DNA of 22,115 nucleotides, taken from NCBI GenBank assembly GCA_018814965.1, contig JAHIYS010000101.1:1-22115 (forward strand), given 5' to 3'. Positions within the stretch are counted from its first letter, which is position 1, and the number at the start of each line of letters is the position of its first letter. The stretch is from Gammaproteobacteria bacterium. GTDB lineage: Bacteria > Pseudomonadota > Gammaproteobacteria > UBA9339. Position numbers and translations under genes: made by a program. Shown here one piece after another: positions 1-7,371 of this stretch. Under the pieces are notes generated by a model. It made no database searches. It worked only from the letters and a program-made list of their open reading frames with translations, and was not told the origin of the DNA.

Positions 1-24
1 AAAATAAATAAAAAAAACAGATTA

Positions 25-1011
25 ATGTTGTTAATCATAGCAATTACATTTTTTGTAGCGCCAGCTCTTTTGGCAAAGTGTGAGGGGAGTTTTGTTAATC
101 CTATAACAGATATTTGCTGGGATTGTCTTTTCCCAATTTCTATAGGGAATATGAAAATTGTATCTAGCGATTACCCAGATACTGATAATCCAGGGTTACC
201 AATAAGTGCTTGTAAAATAAATGGTCCTCCATTTATACGTATTGGTCTGAATATAGGATTCTGGGAGCCATTCGCTTTAACTGATGTAACCCCAACTCCA
301 TATTGTATGGTCAATTTAGGTGGCTTTACTATGGATATAGGTAATGCAGGATATGGTGGCAAACAAACAAGAGACCCAGTTAATTCTGCAGCATTTTATT
401 ACGTACATTGGTACAAGTATCCATTAATTTTATGGCTCAACATTATAACTTCATTAGGATGTTTGCATACTGGAGACTTTGATATTGCATACCTGACTGA
501 GTTGGATCCGCTTTGGAATGACGACGAACTTGGATTTATATTAAACCCAGAAGCTATTTTATTTGGCAATCCTGTAGCTCAAGCAGCCTGTGCAGCAGAT
601 TCAGCTAAAGCTCAATTTGGTTTGCCGATTGATAAATTGTTTTGGTGTATTGGAACGCAAGGAAGTATATATCCATTAACTGGTAGGGTGTTTGATGAAA
701 AAGGGCCTATACAGGCAGCGGTGCTTTTGAGTGAACGGATGAATTTTAAATTGCATAGAGAATTGTTAATTCAAGATTCTAGTCCAGATGCAGGGGTTGG
801 ATTTAATGGCCCTATATGCACTCAACACTTTGCTCCTATTATGCCTAAATCAAGGTATCGATATCAGATGACCAACTTCATCTCAGCTGCTGATAAATGC
901 TATCAGTTTGGACATGATGTTATAACTTGGGAGGGTGGTAAAAACCAACCATCATCTGGCAATTGTTTTGGATTTATGATTTGGAAGAAGCGTAATTGCA
1001 CTTTTTTATAA
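25..1011 (+). CDS. traU: TraU, F-type conjugative transfer protein
   Basis: TraU is a periplasmic protein of the F-type conjugation channel, needed for DNA transfer and pilus assembly. The mature N-terminus (KCEGSFVNPITDICWDCLFP), the central HWYKYPLILWLNIITSLGC block, the ILNPEA and ACAADSAKAQFG segments and the C-terminal GFMIWKKRNCTFL ending all agree with F TraU, as does the length (328 residues against about 330). Cysteines are plentiful, as expected of a disulfide-bonded periplasmic protein. The start is uncertain. The ATG at 25 has no Shine-Dalgarno and would give a signal peptide without a basic N-terminus. The frame stays open to base 1, and the eight upstream codons encode a Lys/Arg-rich stretch that would supply one. 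The true start is therefore probably just outside the window. Family assignment is very secure. By synteny traW should lie upstream. Confidence 0.96.
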   Translation: MLLIIAITFFVAPALLAKCEGSFVNPITDICWDCLFPISIGNMKIVSSDYPDTDNPGLPISACKINGPPFIRIGLNIGFWEPFALTDVTPTPYCMVNLGGFTMDIGNAGYGGKQTRDPVNSAAFYYVHWYKYPLILWLNIITSLGCLHTGDFDIAYLTELDPLWNDDELGFILNPEAILFGNPVAQAACAADSAKAQFGLPIDKLFWCIGTQGSIYPLTGRVFDEKGPIQAAVLLSERMNFKLHRELLIQDSSPDAGVGFNGPICTQHFAPIMPKSRYRYQMTNFISAADKCYQFGHDVITWEGGKNQPSSGNCFGFMIWKKRNCTFL

Positions 1012-1039
1012 TTAATAAATAGAAATAAACTAAATAAAT

Positions 1040-1684
1040 ATGAATCATAGATCAATAGCAACAATATCATCAATATTAGTACTTTTATGTATTACCACCT
1101 CATTTGCTGGTGATACCAACGATCTTATTAATCGCGAAAGACTGCGTCGTGAGAAAGAGGTGAAAGAGATATTAAAAGAAAAAGATGGCTTTACAAAGTA
1201 TAAAAAAGTTTCAGTACAAAAAATGGAAGATTATCAAGAGATAGTTAAAACTATTAAAGACAAGCATGTAAAAAACACACAATTAAGTGGTTTTATAAAA
1301 CCAGCACCACAGGCAATTATTTTTGTTTCTTTAAGCATGCCAAATCTAAGTCTTCAGCAAACTATTCAAGATTCTGTGCGTTATCAAGTGCCAATAGTTA
1401 TTCGTGGTTTATACAAAAACTCTTTTAGAAAAACTATGGAGAAGATTTTTGATTTGATAAAAGAGAAGAATAAAGGAGGGATTTTAATTAATCCAGTATG
1501 GTTCAAAAAATATGACATCAAGGTGGTGCCTGCAGTTGTTGTAAGTCAAGGAGATGGAATAGATGGGAAGAACTATGATGTGATTTATGGAAATATCCCT
1601 CTTAAAAGGGCATTAACACTTATTGCTGAACGTGGAGATGTATCAAAAGTTGCCAAGGATATTTTGAACAGGAGCGGCATATGA
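1040..1684 (+). CDS. trbC: TrbC, F-type pilin assembly protein
   Basis: TrbC is a periplasmic protein required for F-pilus assembly. The 214 residues start with a signal peptide (residues 1 to about 23, ending SFAG), then a charged, probably helical segment (about 25-90), then the conserved TrbC domain (about 92-200) with IIFVSLSMPNLSLQQT and VPIVIRGLYKNSF followed by the NPVWFKKYDIKVVPAVVV block. The length is close to F TrbC (about 212). The ATG at 1040 lacks a convincing Shine-Dalgarno, but the signal peptide starts there. The TGA at 1682-1684 overlaps the ATG of the next gene in an ATGA arrangement, so the two are translationally coupled. The position between traU and traN is the same as in F. 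Confidence 0.95.
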   Translation: MNHRSIATISSILVLLCITTSFAGDTNDLINRERLRREKEVKEILKEKDGFTKYKKVSVQKMEDYQEIVKTIKDKHVKNTQLSGFIKPAPQAIIFVSLSMPNLSLQQTIQDSVRYQVPIVIRGLYKNSFRKTMEKIFDLIKEKNKGGILINPVWFKKYDIKVVPAVVVSQGDGIDGKNYDVIYGNIPLKRALTLIAERGDVSKVAKDILNRSGI

Positions 1685-2829
1685 AAAAAGGCAGTAATTA
1701 TTTAGCGACCTTTTTAGCCCATTTAATCTCCCTAGTTCTTTTGGTTTTTTTACACATTTCCTTTTTCTTTGTTAATGTCGCATACGCTGAAAAGTCAGCA
1801 AGTGAAAAATTTCAAGAAGCAATGCAATATACTGGTTCGTTAAGGGATTCGGTTCGAGTAAAAGATGGTGTGATCCGAGCAGGGACTTTAGAATTCAAAC
1901 CACAAGATGTATTTAAAGATCAAAAAGGAGGATATACAAAAAACCCATCACAGATAAATCATTACCAAGGTGTTACTCAAAATAATGCAGATGCCATGAA
2001 AAGAGCGGCTAGGGTGGAGTCTGCCAAAGATGAGGATTATAAAGATAAGGATGGCAAAACAGTGCGTTCTCCTGGAAAAGCAATAACCGAAGGGTTTAAC
2101 ACAAGACCAGTTTATAAAATTACTCAGGATGAAGAGTATGTGAAGAAGGGGAGGTTGGTTACAGATAATGCACTTAATGTTGTATCTGGGGAATCGAATA
2201 AGCACATAGATTGTGAAAATAAAAAGATGATAGCTTGTAAGATTATTCATGTTGAAAAAACTTGTAACGAGGAGATAAATACAGTGCAAAGGATATGTGA
2301 AAAGGTGCCAAAAGTAAAAATCGTTATTCAACCATATCAAGAAGCACAGCAATATTCTGGATCAATACCAGTTGCGAAAACAAAATTATATTATAATTTG
2401 AATGTCGCAGCTCCTGATTCAGGTATTCGGACAGGAGCTTTTACTTTACCTGTATCCGGAACAATAACTTCTTTCTCAGCTAGTTTTGGATCTAGACATA
2501 TCAACTTTGGTTCTTGGCGTTGTTGTGGTTCCGGTGGTAGAGATATGCCAGATTCAAAGGGAGCTATAAGAGGATATTTAAACGGTAATTATTTGTCGAC
2601 CTCATGTGTTGGATGGGATGGTTGCGCTAGTTGGGTTTACAATATGAGCTATAATAATAGTAATTTAAATATTCCTGTTGTAGCAGGTCAGCCAATAACT
2701 TTTCATATCGAAGGACTCGCAAGATCGCATTGGAGTAGTTCGCACTACGACCTAGTAATTATGGCAGATCTTACGCGTAAAGTAGCCAATATAGAGCCAG
2801 GCGTGGAGGAGAATTGCCGTGATACTTAA
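1681..2829 (+). CDS. traN: TraN N-terminal half (split traN, mating-pair stabilisation)
   Basis: TraN is the outer-membrane protein that stabilises mating pairs. This 382-residue product is its N-terminal part: a long signal peptide (about 1-36, ending VAYA), a hydrophilic region (about 40-180), a first cysteine cluster (about 180-210), and a Gly/Ser/Cys-rich, apparently beta-rich domain (about 225-365) holding SWRCCGSGGRDMP. It stops after EENCRDT, close to where uninterrupted family members continue into the CVE-GGTR region, which here is encoded by the next gene. Translation starts on an ATGA overlap with trbC. The last 11 bases overlap the next gene, whose ribosome site lies inside this coding sequence. 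Whether the gene is functionally split or recently broken cannot be decided from sequence alone, but the intact downstream start favours a working two-gene form. The assignment rests on the order trbC-traN-traF and the TraN-like C half. Confidence 0.8.
   Translation: MKKGSNYLATFLAHLISLVLLVFLHISFFFVNVAYAEKSASEKFQEAMQYTGSLRDSVRVKDGVIRAGTLEFKPQDVFKDQKGGYTKNPSQINHYQGVTQNNADAMKRAARVESAKDEDYKDKDGKTVRSPGKAITEGFNTRPVYKITQDEEYVKKGRLVTDNALNVVSGESNKHIDCENKKMIACKIIHVEKTCNEEINTVQRICEKVPKVKIVIQPYQEAQQYSGSIPVAKTKLYYNLNVAAPDSGIRTGAFTLPVSGTITSFSASFGSRHINFGSWRCCGSGGRDMPDSKGAIRGYLNGNYLSTSCVGWDGCASWVYNMSYNNSNLNIPVVAGQPITFHIEGLARSHWSSSHYDLVIMADLTRKVANIEPGVEENCRDT
2805..2811 (+). promoter_or_regulatory. Shine-Dalgarno of the second traN gene
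   Basis: GGAGGAG lies inside the end of the first traN gene, seven bases before a GTG at 2819. This is one of the best ribosome-binding sites in the window. It decides that the second traN piece starts independently at 2819 rather than being read only by frameshift. Terminating ribosomes at 2827-2829 would be next to it, so coupling is likely. Confidence 0.75.
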
Positions 2830-3889
2830 TAAATACATTGTTTTTGGTGTTCTGCCCACTTCATTTTTTATTACCACTACTGTTTTAGCAGTACTTACTT
2901 GCTCTAATCCCACAACAGCGTGTGTTGAAGCAGGTGGAACCAGATATTTCGAGAACGTTCCGGTTACCCTTGATTGCTGGAGGTATAGAACTACATACGA
3001 ATGCAGGGAAACATCTGATAATAATTGTAAGCAATTAAGAGATCAAGGATGTTCACAAATAAAGGCAGAGTGTAGAACTACTGGTGCTGGTAGGTGTTTG
3101 GTTCAAGACGCAACATATAAATGTCCTGTCGAACAATGTAATGAAGCAGGTGATATTGTTTGTGGTAAGGATCTTTTTTGTTCTGGAGGTGATTGTGCAG
3201 CAACTACGCCAACAAAAAACCAAAATTTTGATAAAGCAGCTTCATCACTTGCGGCTTTAGCAGCAGCAGCAGCTAAAGAGGTTGGGGAACAAAATACAAT
3301 GAACCCGATTATATTTGCTGGCAAAGCAATGGAGTGTTCCGAAAATATGATAGGGGCTAAGAATTGTTGTGGTATCAGTAGTAGTGGTTGGGCAGAGGGA
3401 ATTTTTTTAAATTGTTCTGATGATGAAAAGGAATTAGCTAAATCTAAAGAGAGTAATACAGCTATTGATATAGGGAGATATTGTCACAACGAAGTGTTGG
3501 GGGTTTGTACTTCACATCATAGGGTTTATTGTGTCTTTGATAGTAAAATAGCGCGTATTGTACAAAATGATGGAAGGAAGAATCAATTAGGAATAGGTTT
3601 TGGTAGGGTAGGAGGTGATAGTGCTAATCCAGATTGTCGAGGTGTGACGCCAGAAGAATTATCACGAATGAAGTTCGATCAGATGGATTTTAGCCCACTT
3701 TATAACGATATTAGAGCCAAAGCCGCAAAAAGCTTACCAAATAATGAAGAGATAAGTAAAAAAGCTGCTGGTTCTGGTTTAGAAGATTTAAAGGAAAAAA
3801 GTTCAAAAGGCATATCTGCGTCAGAACCCAATTTTGATCAAAAAGCGGCAGATCGGGTTAAGGAGTTTTATGATCGAACAAAGAAGTAG
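2819..3889 (+). CDS. traN: TraN C-terminal half with its own signal peptide
   Basis: This 356-residue product carries the conserved cysteine-rich core of TraN: CVEAGGTR (35-42), DCWRYRTTYEC (52-62), further paired cysteines to about residue 125, an Ala-rich linker (about 143-153), and a second Cys block (about 170-275) with NCCG and a YCVFDSKIARI stretch, as in F TraN. The first about 24 residues (MILNKYIVFGVLPTSFF, then ITTTVLA) look like a signal peptide with an AXA-like cleavage site (VLA), so the half could be exported independently. The start is GTG with the strong Shine-Dalgarno at 2805-2811. It overlaps the N half by 11 bases in the +1 frame, and traF by 20 bases at its end. Together the two mature halves exceed F TraN (about 602 residues) only modestly, so little is missing. 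Confidence 0.88.
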   Translation: MILNKYIVFGVLPTSFFITTTVLAVLTCSNPTTACVEAGGTRYFENVPVTLDCWRYRTTYECRETSDNNCKQLRDQGCSQIKAECRTTGAGRCLVQDATYKCPVEQCNEAGDIVCGKDLFCSGGDCAATTPTKNQNFDKAASSLAALAAAAAKEVGEQNTMNPIIFAGKAMECSENMIGAKNCCGISSSGWAEGIFLNCSDDEKELAKSKESNTAIDIGRYCHNEVLGVCTSHHRVYCVFDSKIARIVQNDGRKNQLGIGFGRVGGDSANPDCRGVTPEELSRMKFDQMDFSPLYNDIRAKAAKSLPNNEEISKKAAGSGLEDLKEKSSKGISASEPNFDQKAADRVKEFYDRTKK

Positions 3890-4655
3890 GTTTTTGATAA
3901 TTATGACAATGGTGATTTTAAATTTATTATGGGCTTCATCGTTTTTGGTTATTTCAATGCCTGCCTTAGCTAAGGAAGCTGTTGGTTGGCATTGGTATAA
4001 CGAGATTTATCCAGAAGATAAGAAAGATGAAAAAGATAATAAGAATAAAAAAGAAAATACGGCAATGATCCAGATGGCAATACTACGTCAAACGGTGAGA
4101 GAAGCTAAGGCGAAGGCCATTTTATACCCGACAGAGTCCAATATGAGAACGTATTTAATATTACAAAATTTTGTTATGGGCAAAGCCAATATGTTTACTC
4201 ATGCATGGAAAAAGACATTACTTGATTACCCAGAGCTTGACTACAGCATTCTACATCCGACACAAAACTCTGCCCAGCATGTTTTGTATGCGGAGGCGTA
4301 CAAAAAAGAAAATAAAGCAATCAAGTCTTTTAGCGAAAAGTACGGTTTGTTTTTTTTCTATAGAGGGAATAATTCGTTAGATCAAGCCCTTGCTTCAACA
4401 ATAGGAGATTTCTGTAAAGAAAATAATATATCGTTAATGCCAATATCAATGGATGGAAAAAATATAGAGGTTTTTGCAACAAGCCAGATTAATAGGGGTC
4501 ATGCTGAAAGACTTGGAATTAAGCATTTCCCAGCACTCGTTCTGGTTGATCCAAAAAACCAAAAAGTGCAACCGTTAAACTATGGATTTATTTCTGGATC
4601 AGAGCTTCGTAGAAGATTCTTACAAGTAGCAACTAACTTTCAGGAGGGTGTATAA
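3870..4655 (+). CDS. traF: TraF, thioredoxin-fold pilus assembly protein
   Basis: TraF is a periplasmic thioredoxin-like protein of the F-type system needed for pilus assembly. The chosen ATG at 3870 follows AGGAG (3861-3865) and starts a good signal peptide (about residues 1-34, ending PALA). A TTG at 3834 in the same frame lacks a ribosome site and would put charged residues before it. The product is 261 residues (F TraF about 247). The first half has the WHWYNEIYPED motif and helices. The thioredoxin-like domain begins at about 157 (GLFFFYRGNNSLDQ) and has the expected cis-proline region at HFPALVLVD (P221). The catalytic CXXC position reads N168-S-L-D171, so it cannot be redox-active, as also holds for F TraF. 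It overlaps traN by 20 bases. The next ATG follows one base after its stop. Confidence 0.93.
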   Translation: MIEQRSRFLIIMTMVILNLLWASSFLVISMPALAKEAVGWHWYNEIYPEDKKDEKDNKNKKENTAMIQMAILRQTVREAKAKAILYPTESNMRTYLILQNFVMGKANMFTHAWKKTLLDYPELDYSILHPTQNSAQHVLYAEAYKKENKAIKSFSEKYGLFFFYRGNNSLDQALASTIGDFCKENNISLMPISMDGKNIEVFATSQINRGHAERLGIKHFPALVLVDPKNQKVQPLNYGFISGSELRRRFLQVATNFQEGV

Positions 4656-4656
4656 G

Positions 4657-5283
4657 ATGAAATTATCAACCAGGTTTACAACAAAGAAACTCAGTTCTTT
4701 TTTAATAATATCGCTTATGTTTTTTAATATAAATTCACTTGCTAGCACACAAGAAGAAAGGGTGGCAAAGATAGATGCATTTGGAGAGAATCTGACTAAT
4801 AAAGTAGGCTCCTTTTTGGGTAATAAACCAAGAAATAAGAAGAACAATTCAGCTGGGAGATGGGGTCAGTATGATAAAACGAATAAACAAAGATCCCCAT
4901 TAATACATAAGTTTATATATGAGGCTTCAGATGCAGATAAGTTTGTATTTTTCTATCGAGGAAAAGATCAGAAAAGCGAAAGTTTTGGTAAAACTTTGAA
5001 AAAGTATTCTGATGAAACAGATATGAAGGTAATTGCCTATACTGTTGATAATCGTTCACTGCCATCCTTTCCAGAGAGCACTTTAGCTACACATAAGACA
5101 ATTGAACAATATTTTGGTAGTAGTAATGCTAATGTTAGAACTCCAACATTGTTTTTAAAACAATACGATACCTATGCTATTCCTATTGCTGAAAATGATA
5201 TCCCATATATGGAACTAATTAAACGTATGAATAAAGCAGCAGAAGAACGGATAGCGCAAAATCCAAAGAAATATGGCTACTAG
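4657..5283 (+). CDS. TrbB/TraF-like thioredoxin-fold protein without cysteines
   Basis: This is a 208-residue exported protein with a thioredoxin-like fold. It has a signal peptide (about 1-29), a basic hydrophilic linker (about 55-82), then KFVFFYRGKDQKSESF (95-110) and the cis-proline segment VRTPTLFLKQY (P163). It aligns through its core with the following trbB gene: FVFFY with FIFFY, KKYSDET with KLYSDNY, SFPES with SFPNS, TPTLFL with IPTLFI. The active-site C-Q-H-C of that paralogue is D104-Q-K-S107 here, and the protein contains no cysteine at all. It is therefore a redox-dead paralogue, possibly a scaffold or chaperone. The ATG at 4657 has AGGAGG (4642-4647) nine bases upstream. A GTG at 4648 abuts that site and is unlikely. 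The gene lies directly after traF in the operon. Confidence 0.82.
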   Translation: MKLSTRFTTKKLSSFLIISLMFFNINSLASTQEERVAKIDAFGENLTNKVGSFLGNKPRNKKNNSAGRWGQYDKTNKQRSPLIHKFIYEASDADKFVFFYRGKDQKSESFGKTLKKYSDETDMKVIAYTVDNRSLPSFPESTLATHKTIEQYFGSSNANVRTPTLFLKQYDTYAIPIAENDIPYMELIKRMNKAAEERIAQNPKKYGY

Positions 5284-5332
5284 GGCGTTCTATTATGTTT
5301 GTTATTTAATGATATAAGTCTGGGGAACAATT

Positions 5333-5905
5333 ATGCAACCACAAGTTAAATATATTGTGTTAAGACAGGCGATAATAATCTTATCGTTTGTTTTAAGCAT
5401 TAATTCTTTTGCGTATGGTAGCGGTAGGATTTTAGGAGAAACACAAAACTTATCTAATAAACAGGCTATAACAGATAACAAAAACGACTTGTATATAAGA
5501 GCATCTCAGCCTTTAATGAGGCAACAAAATGCAATTCATTCAAAAATATCTTTGCTTAGAAGAGATTATGAATTTATCTTTTTTTACAGTAGTAATTGCC
5601 AGCACTGTAGGATATTTGATCCTGTTTTAAAACTATATTCAGATAATTACGGTATTCCAGTTAAAGCATTTATGGTTGGAGGTAAGGCATCACAATCTTT
5701 TCCAAACAGCATAATAGTGGCCCAAGAGATAGTAAACCAGTTTTTTGGCAGGGGAGCTAAAATTTCTATCCCGACGCTTTTTATCCTAAATAAAAATAAT
5801 TTTCATGCTTATCCAGTATCAAGTGGTGCATTAACATATTTAGAGCTGACCACACGAATGGGCGAACTTACAACGAGAATCTTGCAAAACGAGAAGAATA
5901 GCTAG
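5333..5905 (+). CDS. trbB: TrbB, thioredoxin-fold disulfide isomerase of F-type transfer
   Basis: TrbB is a periplasmic DsbC-like disulfide isomerase that helps fold the cysteine-rich transfer proteins (TraU, TraN, TraH in F-like systems). The 190 residues comprise a signal peptide (about 1-28, ending SFAYG), a short linker, and a thioredoxin domain starting at about 79 with FIFFYSSNCQHCRIF. The active site is C89-Q-H-C92 and the cis-proline is P147 in ISIPTLFIL. The length is close to F TrbB (about 181). The ATG at 5333 is preceded by GGGGA about seven bases upstream. It lies 49 bases after the cysteine-less paralogue, the largest gap in this part of the operon. It is the only one of the three consecutive thioredoxin-fold genes that keeps its redox motif. 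Confidence 0.9.
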   Translation: MQPQVKYIVLRQAIIILSFVLSINSFAYGSGRILGETQNLSNKQAITDNKNDLYIRASQPLMRQQNAIHSKISLLRRDYEFIFFYSSNCQHCRIFDPVLKLYSDNYGIPVKAFMVGGKASQSFPNSIIVAQEIVNQFFGRGAKISIPTLFILNKNNFHAYPVSSGALTYLELTTRMGELTTRILQNEKNS

Positions 5906-5943
5906 AACCAAGAAATATAAAACCATGAAAAGAGATGAAATAA

Positions 5944-7371
5944 GTGAGAAGAAATAAACCAAATAGATTCAGTATAAGGAAAACAAAACCAAATAAAATG
6001 TTGTTTGGCGTTATGTTTTTTCTATTAAGTATAATTTCTGAAAATATTATGGCTGATGTCTCTGGGGATCTTAACGGGTTTTTTACTTCTCTTGGATATG
6101 ATGGCAATATAACTAAAGAATCTGCATACCAAGGACAAGCTGCTGGATATTATTCCGGTGGATCAGTGTTTTTACGGAATAGAGTTAAGAACATCCAGAT
6201 AATGCACATTGATTTACCAAGCATTAGATCTGGGTGTGGCGGTATAGATCTTTTTAATGGTGGATTTTCATTTGTAAATGCACAAGCATTAACAGAATTC
6301 TTCCAAAAAGTTATGAGTAATGCTGGGGGTTATATGTTTAATCTCGCGCTTGAAACGGCAGTGCCAGAGATTGCTCATAGTATGCAATATATTCAGAACA
6401 TAGCACGAGAAGTTAACGAAAGTAATTTCAACTCCTGTGAGATGGCTGAAAACCTTGTTGGCGGAATGTGGCCAAGGATGAAAGCAACTCAGCAACATAT
6501 CTGTAAGGATGTTGGAAGCCATAGAAATATGTTCTCAGATTGGGCTGAATCAAGGCAAAAGTGCAGTGAAGATAGTTATTATTCAGACCAAATAAATAAA
6601 GCATCTGAGGATCCAAAATATCAGAAAACTCTTATCGTTAACAAAAATCTTATTTGGGAGGCTCTATTAAAGAGTAATTTTCTGCATGGAGATCATAAGC
6701 TTGCAGAGTTTTTTATGTCGTTATCTGGGACTATTGCTTACAAATCTTATGGAAAAGCTTTTATATATAATCCCCTAGCAAAAGATCGAAATGTGATCAA
6801 AGCTCTTCTTGAGGGCGGAACGGCTAAGATTTACGTTTGTGATGAACAGACAAAGTGTCTCAACCCATCTTTAGGTGATATTGATATTAGTAAAGATAAA
6901 GCATTATATGCAAAGATCAATAAATCTATTAATGAGATTGTGACCGCGCTTATGAATAAAGATAGAGATGGCCAGGGATTACCTCCTCATCTTAAGGGGT
7001 TTCTGGAGCTTACTAAGTTTCCGATATTAAAATTCATCAATGCACATCTAATGGCTGGTAGTGCTGCTATAGCATTAAGTATTACTAATTACTCGGAAGC
7101 GATTGCAAAAACGCTATTGATGCAATATATGCATGAAGCTTTACAAACCGTTGAAAATAGCTTGTCCGGTACAGATTATGCACCAGAAATACATAAGCAA
7201 TTGGTTGATCAAATTCACCAGGCATTATTTTACGTAGAAGGGATAAAAACGGAATCGCGACATGATATTCAAGAACTAATGTTATTTATTGAAAGTTCTA
7301 AAAATACCGAAAAGGAAGTTACGTCCAGAATAACTGGACAGATTAAAGATAGTTTTGGAGCAAAACCATGA
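5944..7371 (+). CDS. traH: TraH, F-type conjugative pilus assembly protein
   Basis: TraH is a periplasmic/outer-membrane-associated protein for F-pilus extension. After the signal region (MLFGVMFFLLSIISENIMA, residues 19-37) the mature protein begins DVSGDLNGFFTSLGYDG. It shows the family hallmarks GQAAGYYSGGS, SGCGGIDLFNGGFSF, VMSNAGGYMFNLALET, SDWAESRQKC and LEGGTAKIYVCD, in the same order as F TraH and at similar length (475 against about 458). The start is ambiguous. The GTG at 5944 gives a very basic 18-residue N-terminal extension, while the in-frame ATG at 5998 would start directly on the hydrophobic segment. Neither has a strong Shine-Dalgarno. The basic extension makes a better signal-peptide n-region, so 5944 is kept. 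The stop overlaps the ATG of traG (ATGA). Confidence 0.95.
   Translation: MRRNKPNRFSIRKTKPNKMLFGVMFFLLSIISENIMADVSGDLNGFFTSLGYDGNITKESAYQGQAAGYYSGGSVFLRNRVKNIQIMHIDLPSIRSGCGGIDLFNGGFSFVNAQALTEFFQKVMSNAGGYMFNLALETAVPEIAHSMQYIQNIAREVNESNFNSCEMAENLVGGMWPRMKATQQHICKDVGSHRNMFSDWAESRQKCSEDSYYSDQINKASEDPKYQKTLIVNKNLIWEALLKSNFLHGDHKLAEFFMSLSGTIAYKSYGKAFIYNPLAKDRNVIKALLEGGTAKIYVCDEQTKCLNPSLGDIDISKDKALYAKINKSINEIVTALMNKDRDGQGLPPHLKGFLELTKFPILKFINAHLMAGSAAIALSITNYSEAIAKTLLMQYMHEALQTVENSLSGTDYAPEIHKQLVDQIHQALFYVEGIKTESRHDIQELMLFIESSKNTEKEVTSRITGQIKDSFGAKP

Noticed and set aside
2800..2850. Programmed +1 frameshift joining the two traN frames
   Set aside because: No slippery sequence is evident, and the GTG with GGAGGAG plus a signal peptide explains the arrangement better.
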